A DNA stretch of 64,000 nucleotides from assembly GCF_964026725.1 (NCBI RefSeq), contig NZ_OZ034691.1:1178001-1242000 (forward strand), read 5' to 3'. Positions 33,915-43,786 of this stretch are shown here, piece after piece (position 1 is the stretch's first letter; the number at the start of each line of letters is the position of its first letter). The position numbers were made by a program, and so were the translations under genes. Below the pieces are notes generated by a model. It was not told the origin of the DNA. It saw only the letters and a list, made by a program, of their open reading frames with translations, and did not search any database. Source of the stretch: Wolbachia endosymbiont (group B) of Germaria angustata. Lineage in GTDB: Bacteria; Pseudomonadota; Alphaproteobacteria; Rickettsiales; Anaplasmataceae.

Positions 33915-34821
33915 ATGCTAGAGGAAAATAATACACGTTGCTAAGTATAATAAAGAAAATGAGATACATCTTATATTTTTTCATGGAATAGGTGATAATT
34001 ATACGAATGCGGCCAGGTATATACAAGATAGATCTACATATCTCCATAGGTCTAATTTTCACACTCATGCACATAAATACCCAATTGCATTTCAAAACTA
34101 TATAACTTACGCAATAGCTAGTTTCTTGTTTTTAGGAACATCAATACTATTACCAACTTTAATATTACTTACTAATCCAATGACATCTAGGATAGCAAGT
34201 TTAGCCATCTTAGCAGCTTTAACTTGCACCTTTTTATCTGTACCACCACTCATGATTCCGTTTATAAATAAGAATCAAAGCTTGTCTCAGCCTTCAATAA
34301 AAGAAATCAGTAAATTAATTGACAATGGTGTGAAGCCTGAAAACATTATACTTCTCGGCCATTCCTTTGGAGGAGCAATTGCATCAGAAGTGCTGAAATA
34401 TTTTACAGACAGAGATATTAAACTCGGAGGTATTATTTTTACCAGCACTTTCAGCTCTTTTTACAATGCAATAAAGCATTTTCCAATTTCTCAGACAAAA
34501 ATTCTAAGCATACTACCCTCTTGTTTGTTAAAAAAAATGCTTAAGTTCCTAAATTTAGACTTTGATATAGTAAGCAATATACAAAAGCTACAAAATAATG
34601 ATATATCAATAGCGGTCATTAATCATGAAAGAGACACCTTAATACCATATCCTGCACAATTAGCAAAAGGACTAGAAGATAATCAATCGTTAAATAGAAA
34701 TTTGACCAAAATCGTTAATTTGAAAAGCTTTGAATATGACCCGCACAACGGAGTTTTATCTGGTTGGGAATTGGATGAAAATTTAGCTGATCTAATACTT
34801 AATAAAACAATGAATAGATAG
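33915..34821 (+). pseudogene. Alpha/beta hydrolase, probably frameshifted near the N-terminus
   Basis: A frame from about 33924 to 34821 encodes EIHLIFFHGIGDNYTNAARY, then two hydrophobic stretches (ASFLFLGTSILLPTLILL, SLAILAALTCTFLSVPP), the nucleophile motif ILLGHSFGGAIAS, and a C-terminal acid/His region (NHERDTLIPYPAQ, YDPHNG). No ATG exists in that frame upstream. The only nearby ATG (33915, MLEENNTRC) is in another frame and stops at once. A one-base indel near 33940 would join them. Translation from the TTG at 34126 would lack the oxyanion motif HGIG. A lipase/esterase role is family knowledge only. Confidence 0.6.
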
Positions 34822-34870
34822 TATTTACAAAAAACTGTATATTTTTTGGTAAATCGACTATGTTAGACAT

Positions 34871-35944
34871 ATGCAAAAATGTCATATAACTATTTGTTGT
34901 GTACTACTTTTTATAATAGGGGCATTATTTTTGATGCGTCCTATGATTGCTCCGTGTCTAATATCCGTTTTTGTTGCACATTTGTTTAACCCTCTAGTAA
35001 CCAAGTTTGAAAAATACAGAATACCGCGTTCATGTTCTGTAGTTTTTATAACACTTGCCTTATTGATAGCTTTTATATTAGTTATTACATTTGTTTTACC
35101 TATTATATATTTTCAAATTACTTTAATATTAAATTTCTTAGTGAATAAGATACCTTCACTAAAACTTAAAGTGATTCCTTCTGTGCTAGAATTTCTTAAT
35201 ATAAAAACTGAAGATAGTTTATTTGATCACTTGTCTAACAATCTAGTAGAAAATTACAGTGATTATATATCTTATTTTATAAATGCTCTTAGCATGGGCA
35301 GTAATCTTATAATTCAAGTGCTAAGTTCAAGCTTTAGTTTGATTTACATGGTATCATTAATAGCTATTACGCTTATGGTGTTTTTTTATGTATTACGTGA
35401 TTGGCCTTCAATTGTAGAAAAGGTTAGTAAACTAATACCCATTCTTTACAGAGAAAAAGCTGCAGGTTATTTTTCCAAAGTAGATTTCATTATATCTAAT
35501 TACCTAAAGGGACAGCTAAACGTATGTATAGTTATGATGATCTTTTACTCCGTGGGCCTTAGCATAATTGGGCTGAAGCATTCTGTAGCTATTGGAATTT
35601 TATCAGGAACATTAACATTTATACCCTATATAGGTCCATTATTATACACTATTATCGGATTTTTGAGCGCCATTACTCAATTTAGTGGATGGTTTGAAAG
35701 TGCTGCTGTCTTGCTATTATTTAGTGTTGGTCAATTAATAGACTCAAGCATATTAGTCCCTTTATTAATAGGAAAAAAAGTTCATATACATCCAACTATC
35801 ATTATTTTAGGAGTTGTCATATGCACCTCATATTTTGGGTTTATAGGTATATTATTTTTTATTCCAATAATAGCAATGTTCAGTGTATTAGTAGAATATA
35901 CAGTCAATAAATATTTTGAAAGTGAGCTTTATAAAAATGGCTAA
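34871..35944 (+). CDS. AI-2E/PerM family membrane permease
   Basis: The 357-aa protein has about eight hydrophobic helices. Family features are the N-terminal pair (ITICCVLLFIIGALFLMRPM, then APCLISVFVAHLFNPLVTKF), a soluble loop, and the conserved C-terminal block GILSGTLTFIPYIGPLLYTI followed by VPLLIGKKVHIHPTIIILGV. Members are transporters of uncertain substrate (PerM, TqsA, Na+/H+ antiporter-like). It precedes hda by 104 nt; this perM-hda order is common in Rickettsiales. Confidence 0.85.
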   Translation: MQKCHITICCVLLFIIGALFLMRPMIAPCLISVFVAHLFNPLVTKFEKYRIPRSCSVVFITLALLIAFILVITFVLPIIYFQITLILNFLVNKIPSLKLKVIPSVLEFLNIKTEDSLFDHLSNNLVENYSDYISYFINALSMGSNLIIQVLSSSFSLIYMVSLIAITLMVFFYVLRDWPSIVEKVSKLIPILYREKAAGYFSKVDFIISNYLKGQLNVCIVMMIFYSVGLSIIGLKHSVAIGILSGTLTFIPYIGPLLYTIIGFLSAITQFSGWFESAAVLLLFSVGQLIDSSILVPLLIGKKVHIHPTIIILGVVICTSYFGFIGILFFIPIIAMFSVLVEYTVNKYFESELYKNG

Positions 35945-36047
35945 TTAGTTCATGATAAAAAGAAAGGATCTCTGATACATTTGAGAAATGCAAGTAAATT
36001 CTTATGCAAAAATTATTATCAAAAAGTAGAAGTGTCAGAGGCTTTAC

Positions 36048-36683
36048 GTGCAATTAAATTTATTTAGCAATAATCAAGTTGATTATTGCTGGCAAAACTA
36101 TATCACCTTAGACGAAAATAAGCACGTATATAACTCAATAGTTAACGATTTATCTTGGAAATGCCTGATTCTTTTTGGACCTAACAGCTCTGGAAAAACT
36201 CACCTTGCTCATATTTGGCAATCAATAAACAATGCAATTTTTATTAATGTGAATAATTTTGTAAGCGAAATTAGGTATAGCGATGCGTTTATTTTAGAGG
36301 ATGTACAAAACATTAAAGATGAGGAAATGTTGTTACATTGTTATAATTATATGAAAGAAAATGATAAGAGACTGCTAATCACTTCTTCAATTTCACCAAA
36401 AAAGCTTAACTTCAAACTAAGAGATTTAAGCTCCCGAATATTGTCAACTACCAGCGTAAAAATTTTGCCTGCAAGCGAGGAATTATTAAGAATTATGCTA
36501 ATAAAACGATTTTCAGATAAACAGTTAAAAATTGATTTAAAAGTGATTAATTATATTCTAGCAAGAATAGAACGTTCTTTCCACAGCATTAATAAAATTA
36601 TAGAAAAAATAGATAGTGAATCCATAGGATCAAATGTAACCATTCCTTTTATTAACACTTTATTAAAAAAAAGTGCCAATTGA
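36048..36683 (+). CDS. hda: DnaA-homologous regulator Hda
   Basis: The GTG-started 211-aa protein is a short AAA+ homologue of DnaA without the DNA-binding domain IV: QLNLFSNNQVDYCWQNYI, Walker A-type LFGPNSSGKTHLAHIW, DAFILEDVQN, and the sensor region DLSSRILSTTSVKI. The N-terminal QLNLF fits a clamp-binding motif. Hda with the sliding clamp promotes DnaA-ATP hydrolysis and prevents re-initiation. Confidence 0.85.
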   Translation: MQLNLFSNNQVDYCWQNYITLDENKHVYNSIVNDLSWKCLILFGPNSSGKTHLAHIWQSINNAIFINVNNFVSEIRYSDAFILEDVQNIKDEEMLLHCYNYMKENDKRLLITSSISPKKLNFKLRDLSSRILSTTSVKILPASEELLRIMLIKRFSDKQLKIDLKVINYILARIERSFHSINKIIEKIDSESIGSNVTIPFINTLLKKSAN

Positions 36684-36894
36684 TTCCTTTTTTTGTAAGG
36701 TATTTATTATATATATTAAAAATTTATTAATACCCATACAATAATGAAGTTGAAATCACTATTTCTTTATGTTAAAGTTATAATAAATACTATGATATAA
36801 TAAGAATAAACAAATATAGCTAAGGGATATTTTATATGATAGTAAAATTTACTCTACAGGATGTTTTTTATAGATTCAATGTTATAATTGAAAT

Positions 36895-37065
36895 ATGGTA
36901 AAAATAAGATCAAATTTAAAAAAAAGGTTAAAACAAAGGTTTGTAGTACTTACTTTATTGATAAATGCTTTGTTTATCTCATATTTTCTTATAAAAAACA
37001 CAAAAAATACTTTCAATCAAATTATAGTCAAAGAAATAAATATAGGAGCTGATAATGAAAAATAA
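36895..37065 (+). CDS. Small single-pass membrane protein upstream of xerC/D
   Basis: A 56-codon ORF begins MVKIRSNLKKRLKQRFVVLT. It has a basic N-terminus, one hydrophobic helix (VVLTLLINALFISYFLI) and a polar tail. It overlaps the recombinase start by 11 nt, so the two may be coupled. The topology resembles FtsB/FtsL-type division proteins, but it is much shorter and that identity is not supported. It may be a degenerate remnant. Confidence 0.4.
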   Translation: MVKIRSNLKKRLKQRFVVLTLLINALFISYFLIKNTKNTFNQIIVKEINIGADNEK

Positions 37066-38041
37066 ACAACTACAAAATAAAAAAGAGAATCTTTACATAA
37101 CGTATTACATAGATACTTTGATTTCCGAAAAATCCTCTACACAAAATACTTTGGAAAGTTATCGTTCAGATTTACACCAACTTGAAAAATTTTTATTAGA
37201 AGGAGGCACTACCTTAGTTGGTGCAAGTAAAGCTAATATTAAAGATTATATAAACTTTTTACGTACACAAAAGAAATATAAAACTAGCTCTATATCAAGA
37301 AAAATATCTGCTATCAAAAATTTCTATAAGTGCCTATTTAATGATGGAATAATAGACTTTAATCCAGCACCGGCTAATGATAATGAATTAAGAAATCCAA
37401 AGGTTTCCCGTCCTTTGCCTAAGTATTTAAGTGTTCAAGAAATATTTTTGCTCATGGAAACAGTAAAAAAATCAGCAAGCGGATCGAATAAAAAGATAAG
37501 CAGTAAAAGGCTATGTGCAATTTTAGATATCCTTTACTCTTCCGGGATGCGTATTTCTGAACTAATTAATATGAAGTTATGTGAAGTATCACATTTAGTA
37601 AACAGTAACGGTAAAGAAGGCTATATAATAATAAAAGGAAAAAGCGGCAGAGAAAGGCAAATCTTTTTTAATGAGCAAGCATTGCAAAGCCTTAAAGATT
37701 ATTTATCAATTCGTGACAATCTGCTCCCTAACAACAAAAAATCTGATTGGCTATTCCCAGGTGATAAACCTAATAAACCAATTACAAGGCAAAGAGTTGG
37801 TCAATTAATAAAGGAATTAGCAAGAAAGTGCGATATTGATGAAAATAAAATCTCTCCACATGTGATTAGGCATTCTCTTGCTACCCATCTACTGAATAGT
37901 GGAGCAAATATTGTGCTGATACAAAAAATTCTTGGCCATACTAATCTTTCTACAACGCAAATATATACTCATATTGCTAACGAAAAGTTAAAGGACAAAT
38001 TAGCTGATTCTCATCCTATTACTCAGATGATCAATAATTAA
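37055..38041 (+). CDS. Tyrosine recombinase XerC/XerD
   Basis: The 328-aa protein has an N-terminal SAM-like domain (SSTQNTLESYRSDLHQLEKF) and the catalytic R-K-H-R-H-Y set: SSGMRISELINM, IIKGKSGRERQIF, ISPHVIRHSLATHLLNSG, ILGHTNLSTTQIYTHIAN. It resolves chromosome dimers at dif. XerC and XerD cannot be told apart reliably from the sequence alone. Confidence 0.9.
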   Translation: MKNKQLQNKKENLYITYYIDTLISEKSSTQNTLESYRSDLHQLEKFLLEGGTTLVGASKANIKDYINFLRTQKKYKTSSISRKISAIKNFYKCLFNDGIIDFNPAPANDNELRNPKVSRPLPKYLSVQEIFLLMETVKKSASGSNKKISSKRLCAILDILYSSGMRISELINMKLCEVSHLVNSNGKEGYIIIKGKSGRERQIFFNEQALQSLKDYLSIRDNLLPNNKKSDWLFPGDKPNKPITRQRVGQLIKELARKCDIDENKISPHVIRHSLATHLLNSGANIVLIQKILGHTNLSTTQIYTHIANEKLKDKLADSHPITQMINN

Positions 38042-38091
38042 ACTTATTGCTTTTAGTTTTGTAGTAAAGTTAAATTCAAATAAGTTTACGT

Positions 38092-38823
38092 GTGTTTGTG
38101 ATTGCAAGTTTATTGTTTAATTTACTCCTTATATTATGGGAAATATTCTATACTTTAATTACTCTCCCTGTAATTTTCTTTCCTGAGTGTGTAATAACCA
38201 TTTTCCTTGTTTGCTCGGTGAGAGTTGTATTATTCATGTTGCGTTTATTATGTGGCATTAAATATGAAGTGAGGGGAATGGAAAACATTCCTAAGCAACC
38301 TTTTATAATTGCATCTAAACACCAATCTCCATTTGAAACATTTATTTTTATACTACTCTTTAGAAAAGCAGTTTTTATTTTAAAACGTGAATTGAAATGG
38401 ATTCCATTCATTGGTTTGCATCTCATGGCATTAAAAATGATTTTTATTAACCGCTCAGATGGTATTAGTTCTGTGCGTCATATCATGAAATTAGCAAAAG
38501 TGTGTATAAAAGAAAATAGAGGCATAATAATATTTCCTGAAGGTACAAGAACAACTATAAACCAAAATATAAAATATCAATCGGGTATTGCTGCTTTATA
38601 TAGCGTATTATCTGTTCCTGTGTTACCGATTGCTTTAAACACTGGTTTGTTTTGGCCAAAAAGCATACTTTCTCTGAGAAAGAATCCTGGAAAGGCGGTA
38701 ATAGAAATATTACCTCCCATATATCCTGGGTTAAACAAAAATGAATTCTTGCAAAGTTTAGAAAAAATCATTGAAGAAAGAAGTAGTAGATTAATTGCAG
38801 AAAAAACTGATATTGCAAATTAA
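38092..38823 (+). CDS. plsC: 1-acyl-sn-glycerol-3-phosphate acyltransferase
   Basis: The 243-aa protein starts at GTG. It has an N-terminal hydrophobic anchor, then the acyltransferase motif ASKHQSPFETFIF (HX4E form, usual in alphaproteobacteria, instead of HX4D), MIFINRSDGISSVR and the substrate motif IIIFPEGTRTTIN. It makes phosphatidic acid in membrane lipid synthesis. It ends 43 nt before rpsT. Confidence 0.9.
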   Translation: MFVIASLLFNLLLILWEIFYTLITLPVIFFPECVITIFLVCSVRVVLFMLRLLCGIKYEVRGMENIPKQPFIIASKHQSPFETFIFILLFRKAVFILKRELKWIPFIGLHLMALKMIFINRSDGISSVRHIMKLAKVCIKENRGIIIFPEGTRTTINQNIKYQSGIAALYSVLSVPVLPIALNTGLFWPKSILSLRKNPGKAVIEILPPIYPGLNKNEFLQSLEKIIEERSSRLIAEKTDIAN

Positions 38824-38866
38824 CAAAAAAACTTTATAATTAAAAGAAAAGTACAGGTATTAATAT

Positions 38867-39136
38867 ATGGCAAATCATAAGAGTGCTAAAAAAATGATGA
38901 AGGTAATAGCAAAGCGTACTTTAGTAAATAAGATGCGAAAAAGCAAAACTCGTACTGCTATTAGAAAATTGGTTGATATAATCAAGTCTGGTGATAAAGA
39001 GAATGTTGTCTTGGCATTTCGGAATGCTGAATCCAATTTACACAAATGTGTAAATAAAGGTGTCATTCATAGTAATACCGCTGCGCGTAAAATAAGTCGC
39101 TTAAATGCAAAAGTAAAAGCATTGATGACCGCTTAA
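38867..39136 (+). CDS. rpsT: 30S ribosomal protein S20
   Basis: The 89-aa, highly basic protein begins MANHKSAKKMMKVIAKRTLV and contains the conserved NKMRKSKTRTAIRKL and GVIHSNTAARKISRL. It binds 16S rRNA. Length is normal and the start is clear. Confidence 0.96.
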   Translation: MANHKSAKKMMKVIAKRTLVNKMRKSKTRTAIRKLVDIIKSGDKENVVLAFRNAESNLHKCVNKGVIHSNTAARKISRLNAKVKALMTA

Positions 39137-39216
39137 TACGGTTAATGTAAAGTTAGCTGTATTAATATATACTCTTCAGTTTGTATATTCTGTATAAAAT
39201 TTAAGTAGCTCAAGTG

Positions 39217-40458
39217 ATGGATAAAAAAGCATTATTGGAACTAAGTAATGGGTCAAAAATTGATCTGCCCGTATTAAGTGGAACAGTAGGTCCTGATGTG
39301 TTAAATATTAAGGACTTATATAAGAAGACAGGATTATTCACTTACGATCCAGGGTTTGTTTCTACAGCTTCATGCTCTTCTACAATTACATTCATTGATG
39401 GAGATGAAGGAGTTCTTAAATATAGGGGCCATAATATAGCTGATTTGGCAGAGAATAATAATTTTACTGCTGTGATTTATTTATTGCTCTATGGTGAATT
39501 ACCCAGTTCAGAGCAACACAAAAAATTTCTTCTCAAAATACAAGAATCATCCAAAGTATCAGAGCAAGTTACAAATGTAATCAAAGCATTTCCAAAAACT
39601 GCTCACCCTATGTCGATTTTAGTTGCATGTTTTGCAAATTTGTCAGCGTCTTACCATGAAATGCATGGCAAAAATGTCAATGGTGAAGATTTAGATTTTG
39701 GAATTTCTGCAATAGCAAAAGTTCCTGCAATTGTTGCAATGATTTATAGACATATCAACAATCAGGAATTCATAAATGCTAATAATAAATTAAGTTATAG
39801 TGAGAATTTCTTAAATATGATATTTGGCAGTGCTGTTAATAATACCCTTTTTGTAAAAGCTCTGGATAAAATATTTACTCTCCATGCTGATCATGAACAG
39901 AATGCTTCTACAGCAGCTGTCAGATTGGTAGGGTCAGCTGGTTCTAATCTATTTGCAAGCCTGTCTGCAGGAGTTGCTACACTTTGGGGTCCAGCACACG
40001 GTGGAGCTAATGAGGCAGTTATAAATATGCTAAAAGAGATAGAGCAAAGTGGAGATGTAGATAGATTCATTGAGAAAGCTAAAGATGATAAAGATCCATT
40101 TAAGCTAATGGGATTTGGACATCGTGTTTATAAAAACTATGATCCGCGCGCGCTTATATTAAAGGATGCTTGTCATGAGATTTTAAGCAAACTAGAGCAA
40201 AACAATAAATTACTTGAAATTGCAAAAAAACTTGAAGAAATAGCTTTAAAGGATGAGTATTTTATTACACGTAAGTTATATCCAAATGTTGATTTTTATT
40301 CAGGTATAATAATGAATGCTATTGGTATCCCTTCAAGTATGTTTACACCCATTTTTGCACTTGCAAGAACCACTGGGTGGGTTGCCCAGTGGTATGAAAT
40401 GATAAACGATAAAGAAACCAAGATTTGTAGGCCAAGGCAGCTATACCTTGGCAAATAA
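39217..40458 (+). CDS. gltA: Citrate synthase
   Basis: The 413-aa protein condenses oxaloacetate and acetyl-CoA (TCA entry). Signatures: FVSTASCSSTITFIDGDEGV, KYRGHNIADLAE, LHADHEQNASTAAVRL, LWGPAHGGANEAVINML, MGFGHRVYKNYDPRA and the C-terminal RPRQLYLG, with the catalytic His and Asp residues in their usual places. The ATG at 39217 is preferred over the GTG one codon upstream. It is monocistronic. Confidence 0.96.
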   Translation: MDKKALLELSNGSKIDLPVLSGTVGPDVLNIKDLYKKTGLFTYDPGFVSTASCSSTITFIDGDEGVLKYRGHNIADLAENNNFTAVIYLLLYGELPSSEQHKKFLLKIQESSKVSEQVTNVIKAFPKTAHPMSILVACFANLSASYHEMHGKNVNGEDLDFGISAIAKVPAIVAMIYRHINNQEFINANNKLSYSENFLNMIFGSAVNNTLFVKALDKIFTLHADHEQNASTAAVRLVGSAGSNLFASLSAGVATLWGPAHGGANEAVINMLKEIEQSGDVDRFIEKAKDDKDPFKLMGFGHRVYKNYDPRALILKDACHEILSKLEQNNKLLEIAKKLEEIALKDEYFITRKLYPNVDFYSGIIMNAIGIPSSMFTPIFALARTTGWVAQWYEMINDKETKICRPRQLYLGK

Positions 40459-40502
40459 ACTTTCATTCACAATTCGTCCTCAAATAGTCTAATTTTCTTT
40501 AG

Positions 40503-41954
40503 CTATAAAATACAACTAGTTGATGTACGCTTTTTTGAAGAAGATTGGTCAGGCTGTGATATAGAAGGTTGGTTAAATGTTGTTTTGGGCTTATTAAAAG
40601 AAGATCGTGCTGAAGAAGGGCCAAAGCCACTATCTTTAGCCGAAGCATCATCCCCACCTTTACCTTCACCATAGTAGTCGGTCCCAAGGAATTTGCTTGA
40701 GTTTTTAGCATGTGATTTACCTATAACTGAATTCCTAGGTGAATCACCAAAACCACTATCTGTACTTGATCTATCCGTCTCTACTTTTTTTTCAGAAGGG
40801 GCAAGAGTTTGTGGTTTCATAGCTGGCACACGCGCAGGATCAATGGACAGTTTATAGTCCTCATTGATTACAGAGCTCTCTATTACTTTATTCATCACGC
40901 AGTCAGAAATGTCTGGGTTAGCAAAATCTATTCCGTACAATCCTTTACTATTACTATCCAATAGAGATTTCTGCGAAGTATAAGCTTCAACATTATTTAA
41001 TACATCCATACCAAACATATTATTAACGTGATTCACTTCTTCTCTTGTTAAATATCTATTACCATTACTACCACTTACAATAGGAATTAAAACTGAATCT
41101 TCATTACTTCCCAAGTAAGAACTACGCACCATAAAATCAACTTGTATGTTTGCTTTACGAAACAAATCAACTACTGTAAACTTTAGAATCTTATGTATTT
41201 TATCCTCGGTATTTGGAGTATCAAAACAACGGCATGTCAGAGATACTATATGCTTTACTATGTCTTTAACAAGCTTAGGATTATCAAAAATGCTTTTCTT
41301 TAGATATACATAATTTCCTTTCTCTTGTAAAAAATCCTTAGTTTTTTTAGGACCATTTTCATAACCTTTTATCCTCGATGAAAGCAAATTTACAAAAGAA
41401 CGTTGCAAATTTCTATCAACACACTCCGCACCATATAGATAAGATCCCTTATTAAAGACTTTATCAATTATATTATAATCTACATGATTTTCTATCTCCT
41501 CCTCTATATCATCTGATAGATCCTCACAACCTAGTTCCGATTTTTTGTCTTCTTTTTCTTGCTCTTTAATAAGATCTGTTGCAAATCGCGCAATTTCATT
41601 AGCTAGCAAAAACTTTAGATTAGAAACTACCTCTTTCCTAATTGGCACCAAAAATTTATTATCTTCAGCCCATTTCCCTTGATCAAAGTTAAAAGGAAAA
41701 AACTTTGTATAAAAATTATCATCAAGAATACTTTCATCCGGACAAAATCTTTCTATTACTTTTTCTTTCACACTTTTCAAGTACTCCTTGCGCTGATTAA
41801 TAGTCATATTTTTATCAAACAAGATAACAATATGATTTTCTTTGGAAGAAAAAGTACCGTCTACAGTACAATTAGTAAAAACATCATCACTAAAACGAAG
41901 AATACTATTAAATGCTTTTACTAATTCTCGATTTATTTCACTTTTATTAGGCAT
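40503..41954 (-). CDS. Hypothetical protein with repeated DSGFG motifs
   Basis: The 483-aa protein is not recognised. Residues 1-350 are a mixed, charged region without membrane helices. The C-terminal 100 residues are low-complexity, rich in Ser, Pro, Lys and Gly. They contain two similar blocks, STDSGFGDSPRNS and AKDSGFGPSSARSS, and end in TSTSCIL. Such disordered Ser-rich tails are common in Wolbachia lineage-specific proteins that may be secreted. It lies 29 nt downstream of the 60-aa gene, same strand, probably in one operon. Confidence 0.65.
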   Translation of the reverse strand: MPNKSEINRELVKAFNSILRFSDDVFTNCTVDGTFSSKENHIVILFDKNMTINQRKEYLKSVKEKVIERFCPDESILDDNFYTKFFPFNFDQGKWAEDNKFLVPIRKEVVSNLKFLLANEIARFATDLIKEQEKEDKKSELGCEDLSDDIEEEIENHVDYNIIDKVFNKGSYLYGAECVDRNLQRSFVNLLSSRIKGYENGPKKTKDFLQEKGNYVYLKKSIFDNPKLVKDIVKHIVSLTCRCFDTPNTEDKIHKILKFTVVDLFRKANIQVDFMVRSSYLGSNEDSVLIPIVSGSNGNRYLTREEVNHVNNMFGMDVLNNVEAYTSQKSLLDSNSKGLYGIDFANPDISDCVMNKVIESSVINEDYKLSIDPARVPAMKPQTLAPSEKKVETDRSSTDSGFGDSPRNSVIGKSHAKNSSKFLGTDYYGEGKGGDDASAKDSGFGPSSARSSFNKPKTTFNQPSISQPDQSSSKKRTSTSCIL

Positions 41955-41983
41955 AACACTACCTCTCTAATTGACCAACATAA

Positions 41984-42166
41984 TTACTTACCACTCCTAC
42001 TGGTGCCCTGACCACTAGATTGATTTTTCTTTCTTTCCTCTTCACGTCTAATCATATCTCTAAAATCATCTATTTTTTTTGGATCTATTTTGCTCAGATC
42101 AACCCTTCCTCCTCCTGGAGCAGTATTATCAAATACTCTTTTGCCTGAATCATTGTTACCATGCAT
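41984..42166 (-). CDS. Small hypothetical protein, 60 aa
   Basis: The ORF begins MHGNNDSGKRVFDNTAPGGG. It is short, polar and basic, with a segment VDLSKIDPKKIDDFRDMIRR and a disordered tail (QSSGQGTSRSGK). GAGG lies 5 nt before the ATG. It immediately precedes the 483-aa gene, and both end in Ser/Lys-rich disordered tails. No family is recognised. Confidence 0.5.
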   Translation of the reverse strand: MHGNNDSGKRVFDNTAPGGGRVDLSKIDPKKIDDFRDMIRREEERKKNQSSGQGTSRSGK

Positions 42167-42321
42167 ATCAACCTCTAAATTATTATGTAATGAGTATATT
42201 AAGAATCAATTATCAGCACAAGCAGTTTTTTAACATAAATTTTATTCACCATTTTTATACTCCTAGACCCCAATGTCAAGCATACAACTATACGAACATT
42301 GTGACAATTTCCGTAGCAAAC

Positions 42322-42405
42322 GGTGTCATTCAAGTAGCTGACACTGGGATGATAAGAGAGAGACCTACGCTGGAATGACAATGGAGGGGCTACTTGCATG
42401 ACACC
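42322..42405. repeat. Intergenic palindromic repeat, 84 bp
   Basis: The left arm 42322-42337 (GGTGTCATTCAAGTAG) matches the reverse complement of 42390-42405 at 15 of 16 positions. The loop carries ACACTGGGATGAT and CTGGAATGACA, related to the palindrome core inside birA at 57741-57771 (TGTCATCCCAGTG). This marks a dispersed Wolbachia palindromic repeat family. Confidence 0.7.
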
Positions 42406-42489
42406 CTTTTAAAATTGGCATGACAAAAAGATGAGCAGCACACACTAAAAAAAAGCACTCCAAAATCACACGCAAATTAAAGAGAACCT

Positions 42490-43656
42490 TTACACACCTC
42501 TCTCTTTGACTGAAGAAGCATGGTTTTCAACTCTCACATCATCAGTTAATCCTCCTGGCAATTCCATAGAAGCATTAGACTTTTGCTGATCACTAAGCTT
42601 TCTCTCGCAGGAAGATCTATTTGGCTTTTCTTTCTTTGTTCTCATTGTATCAACACCACATTTTTGTCTTCTAACTCTCCTGCGTTCCTTTTGCTGTGGA
42701 GCAGGTGGGCACACAACTAATTTTGGTTTTTCAGTTTTCTCTTCTTTTGCTTCTTTCTTTTCTTTATTCATTTTTTCCAGTTTTGGTACTTCACTATTTT
42801 TGTGACTTATAACAGGTTTAGGTAGAGTGTCTACTAATTTTTCTACAGGCTTTGGTAAAATAGCACGTTCTTGCTTATTCAGAGTGATTGGCATTGGAAC
42901 TTGAGATGAAAAATTAAAGAGGTGAACTGGCGCGACTTCATTCACTTTTGTTTCTATTTCTTGACGAACTTCTTTTGATTCTGCTTTTTTGTCTTCCTTT
43001 TCCTCAGTTACATCTTGCTCTACTACTGCTGCTAAATCAACTGCAAAAATTTCTGCAAACATTGCAATGACTGAGCCCACGAGAAAAGTTTGAAGCTTCA
43101 ATTTTAAATTTTGCAACGCTTGCAAACGTTCGAGTATTGCTATTTCCTCTTCCGGAGATAACCCACCACTGAGTAATTTCTCCTGCAATTCTTTTATCTC
43201 TTTGTCTAGCCTTTTATCCCAACTTAAGTCTAAATCTTTTTTGAAGATCTTTTTAACTAATTCCTTAAGCTTATCACGCAAAAACTTAATTATCGAAAGA
43301 AGCAGATTTTTCTCTTTCTTCTCCTTGAGCATTTTGTAGACTTCCGGATCTACATTTACTTCAAAAAGATTAAAGAGGGATTCAAAGAAATTTGCGAATA
43401 CCCCTTGATTATCATCAGTAAAGTAATCCTCATTATCTTGTATCTGTAGCTCTACTTGAGATAATGTTTCATCAATGCAACTCGCAGCCTGACGCTCAAG
43501 CTCTATTCCCTTGAGCTCAGCTTTCCTAGCAAGCTCCTCCATGAATCCTTTTAATTCATTGAGCTTCTGCTCTGCAGAGAGATCTTGCTCCCTGATTCGA
43601 TTAATGAAGATTGAGCTACCGTCCTCTTCGTTGTTATTGATTAAAAAATTTTTCAT
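42490..43656 (-). CDS. Hypothetical protein with a hydrophobic segment
   Basis: The 388-aa product uses the ATG at 43656 (MKNFLINNNEEDGS), which has GGAG at 8 nt; the frame is open to 43716. The N-terminal half is acidic and helical (ERQAASCIDETLSQVELQIQ). A Lys/Glu coiled segment comes next, then one hydrophobic stretch (LQTFLVGSVIAMFAEIFAVDL), and then a Lys/Glu/Pro-rich tail (EKMNKEKKEAKEEKTEKPK). No family is recognised. It could be a membrane-anchored or secreted lineage-specific protein. Confidence 0.6.
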   Translation of the reverse strand: MKNFLINNNEEDGSSIFINRIREQDLSAEQKLNELKGFMEELARKAELKGIELERQAASCIDETLSQVELQIQDNEDYFTDDNQGVFANFFESLFNLFEVNVDPEVYKMLKEKKEKNLLLSIIKFLRDKLKELVKKIFKKDLDLSWDKRLDKEIKELQEKLLSGGLSPEEEIAILERLQALQNLKLKLQTFLVGSVIAMFAEIFAVDLAAVVEQDVTEEKEDKKAESKEVRQEIETKVNEVAPVHLFNFSSQVPMPITLNKQERAILPKPVEKLVDTLPKPVISHKNSEVPKLEKMNKEKKEAKEEKTEKPKLVVCPPAPQQKERRRVRRQKCGVDTMRTKKEKPNRSSCERKLSDQQKSNASMELPGGLTDDVRVENHASSVKERGV

Positions 43657-43786
43657 TGCTTTTTCTCCATTAATTGAATTACTGTTTCTATAATTGTTTG
43701 GAAAACTTTTTACCATCTTATCTTAAGTCTATAAAATACAATAACTCAATCTTACAATATGAAGTATTTAATAAGTATTAATCTTA

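Noticed and set aside
41940..41954. Start-proximal sequence and C-terminal CIL of the 483-aa protein as a prenylation (CaaX) box
   Set aside because: The protein ends SCIL, with Cys at the third-last position, not the fourth-last, so it is not a CaaX motif.
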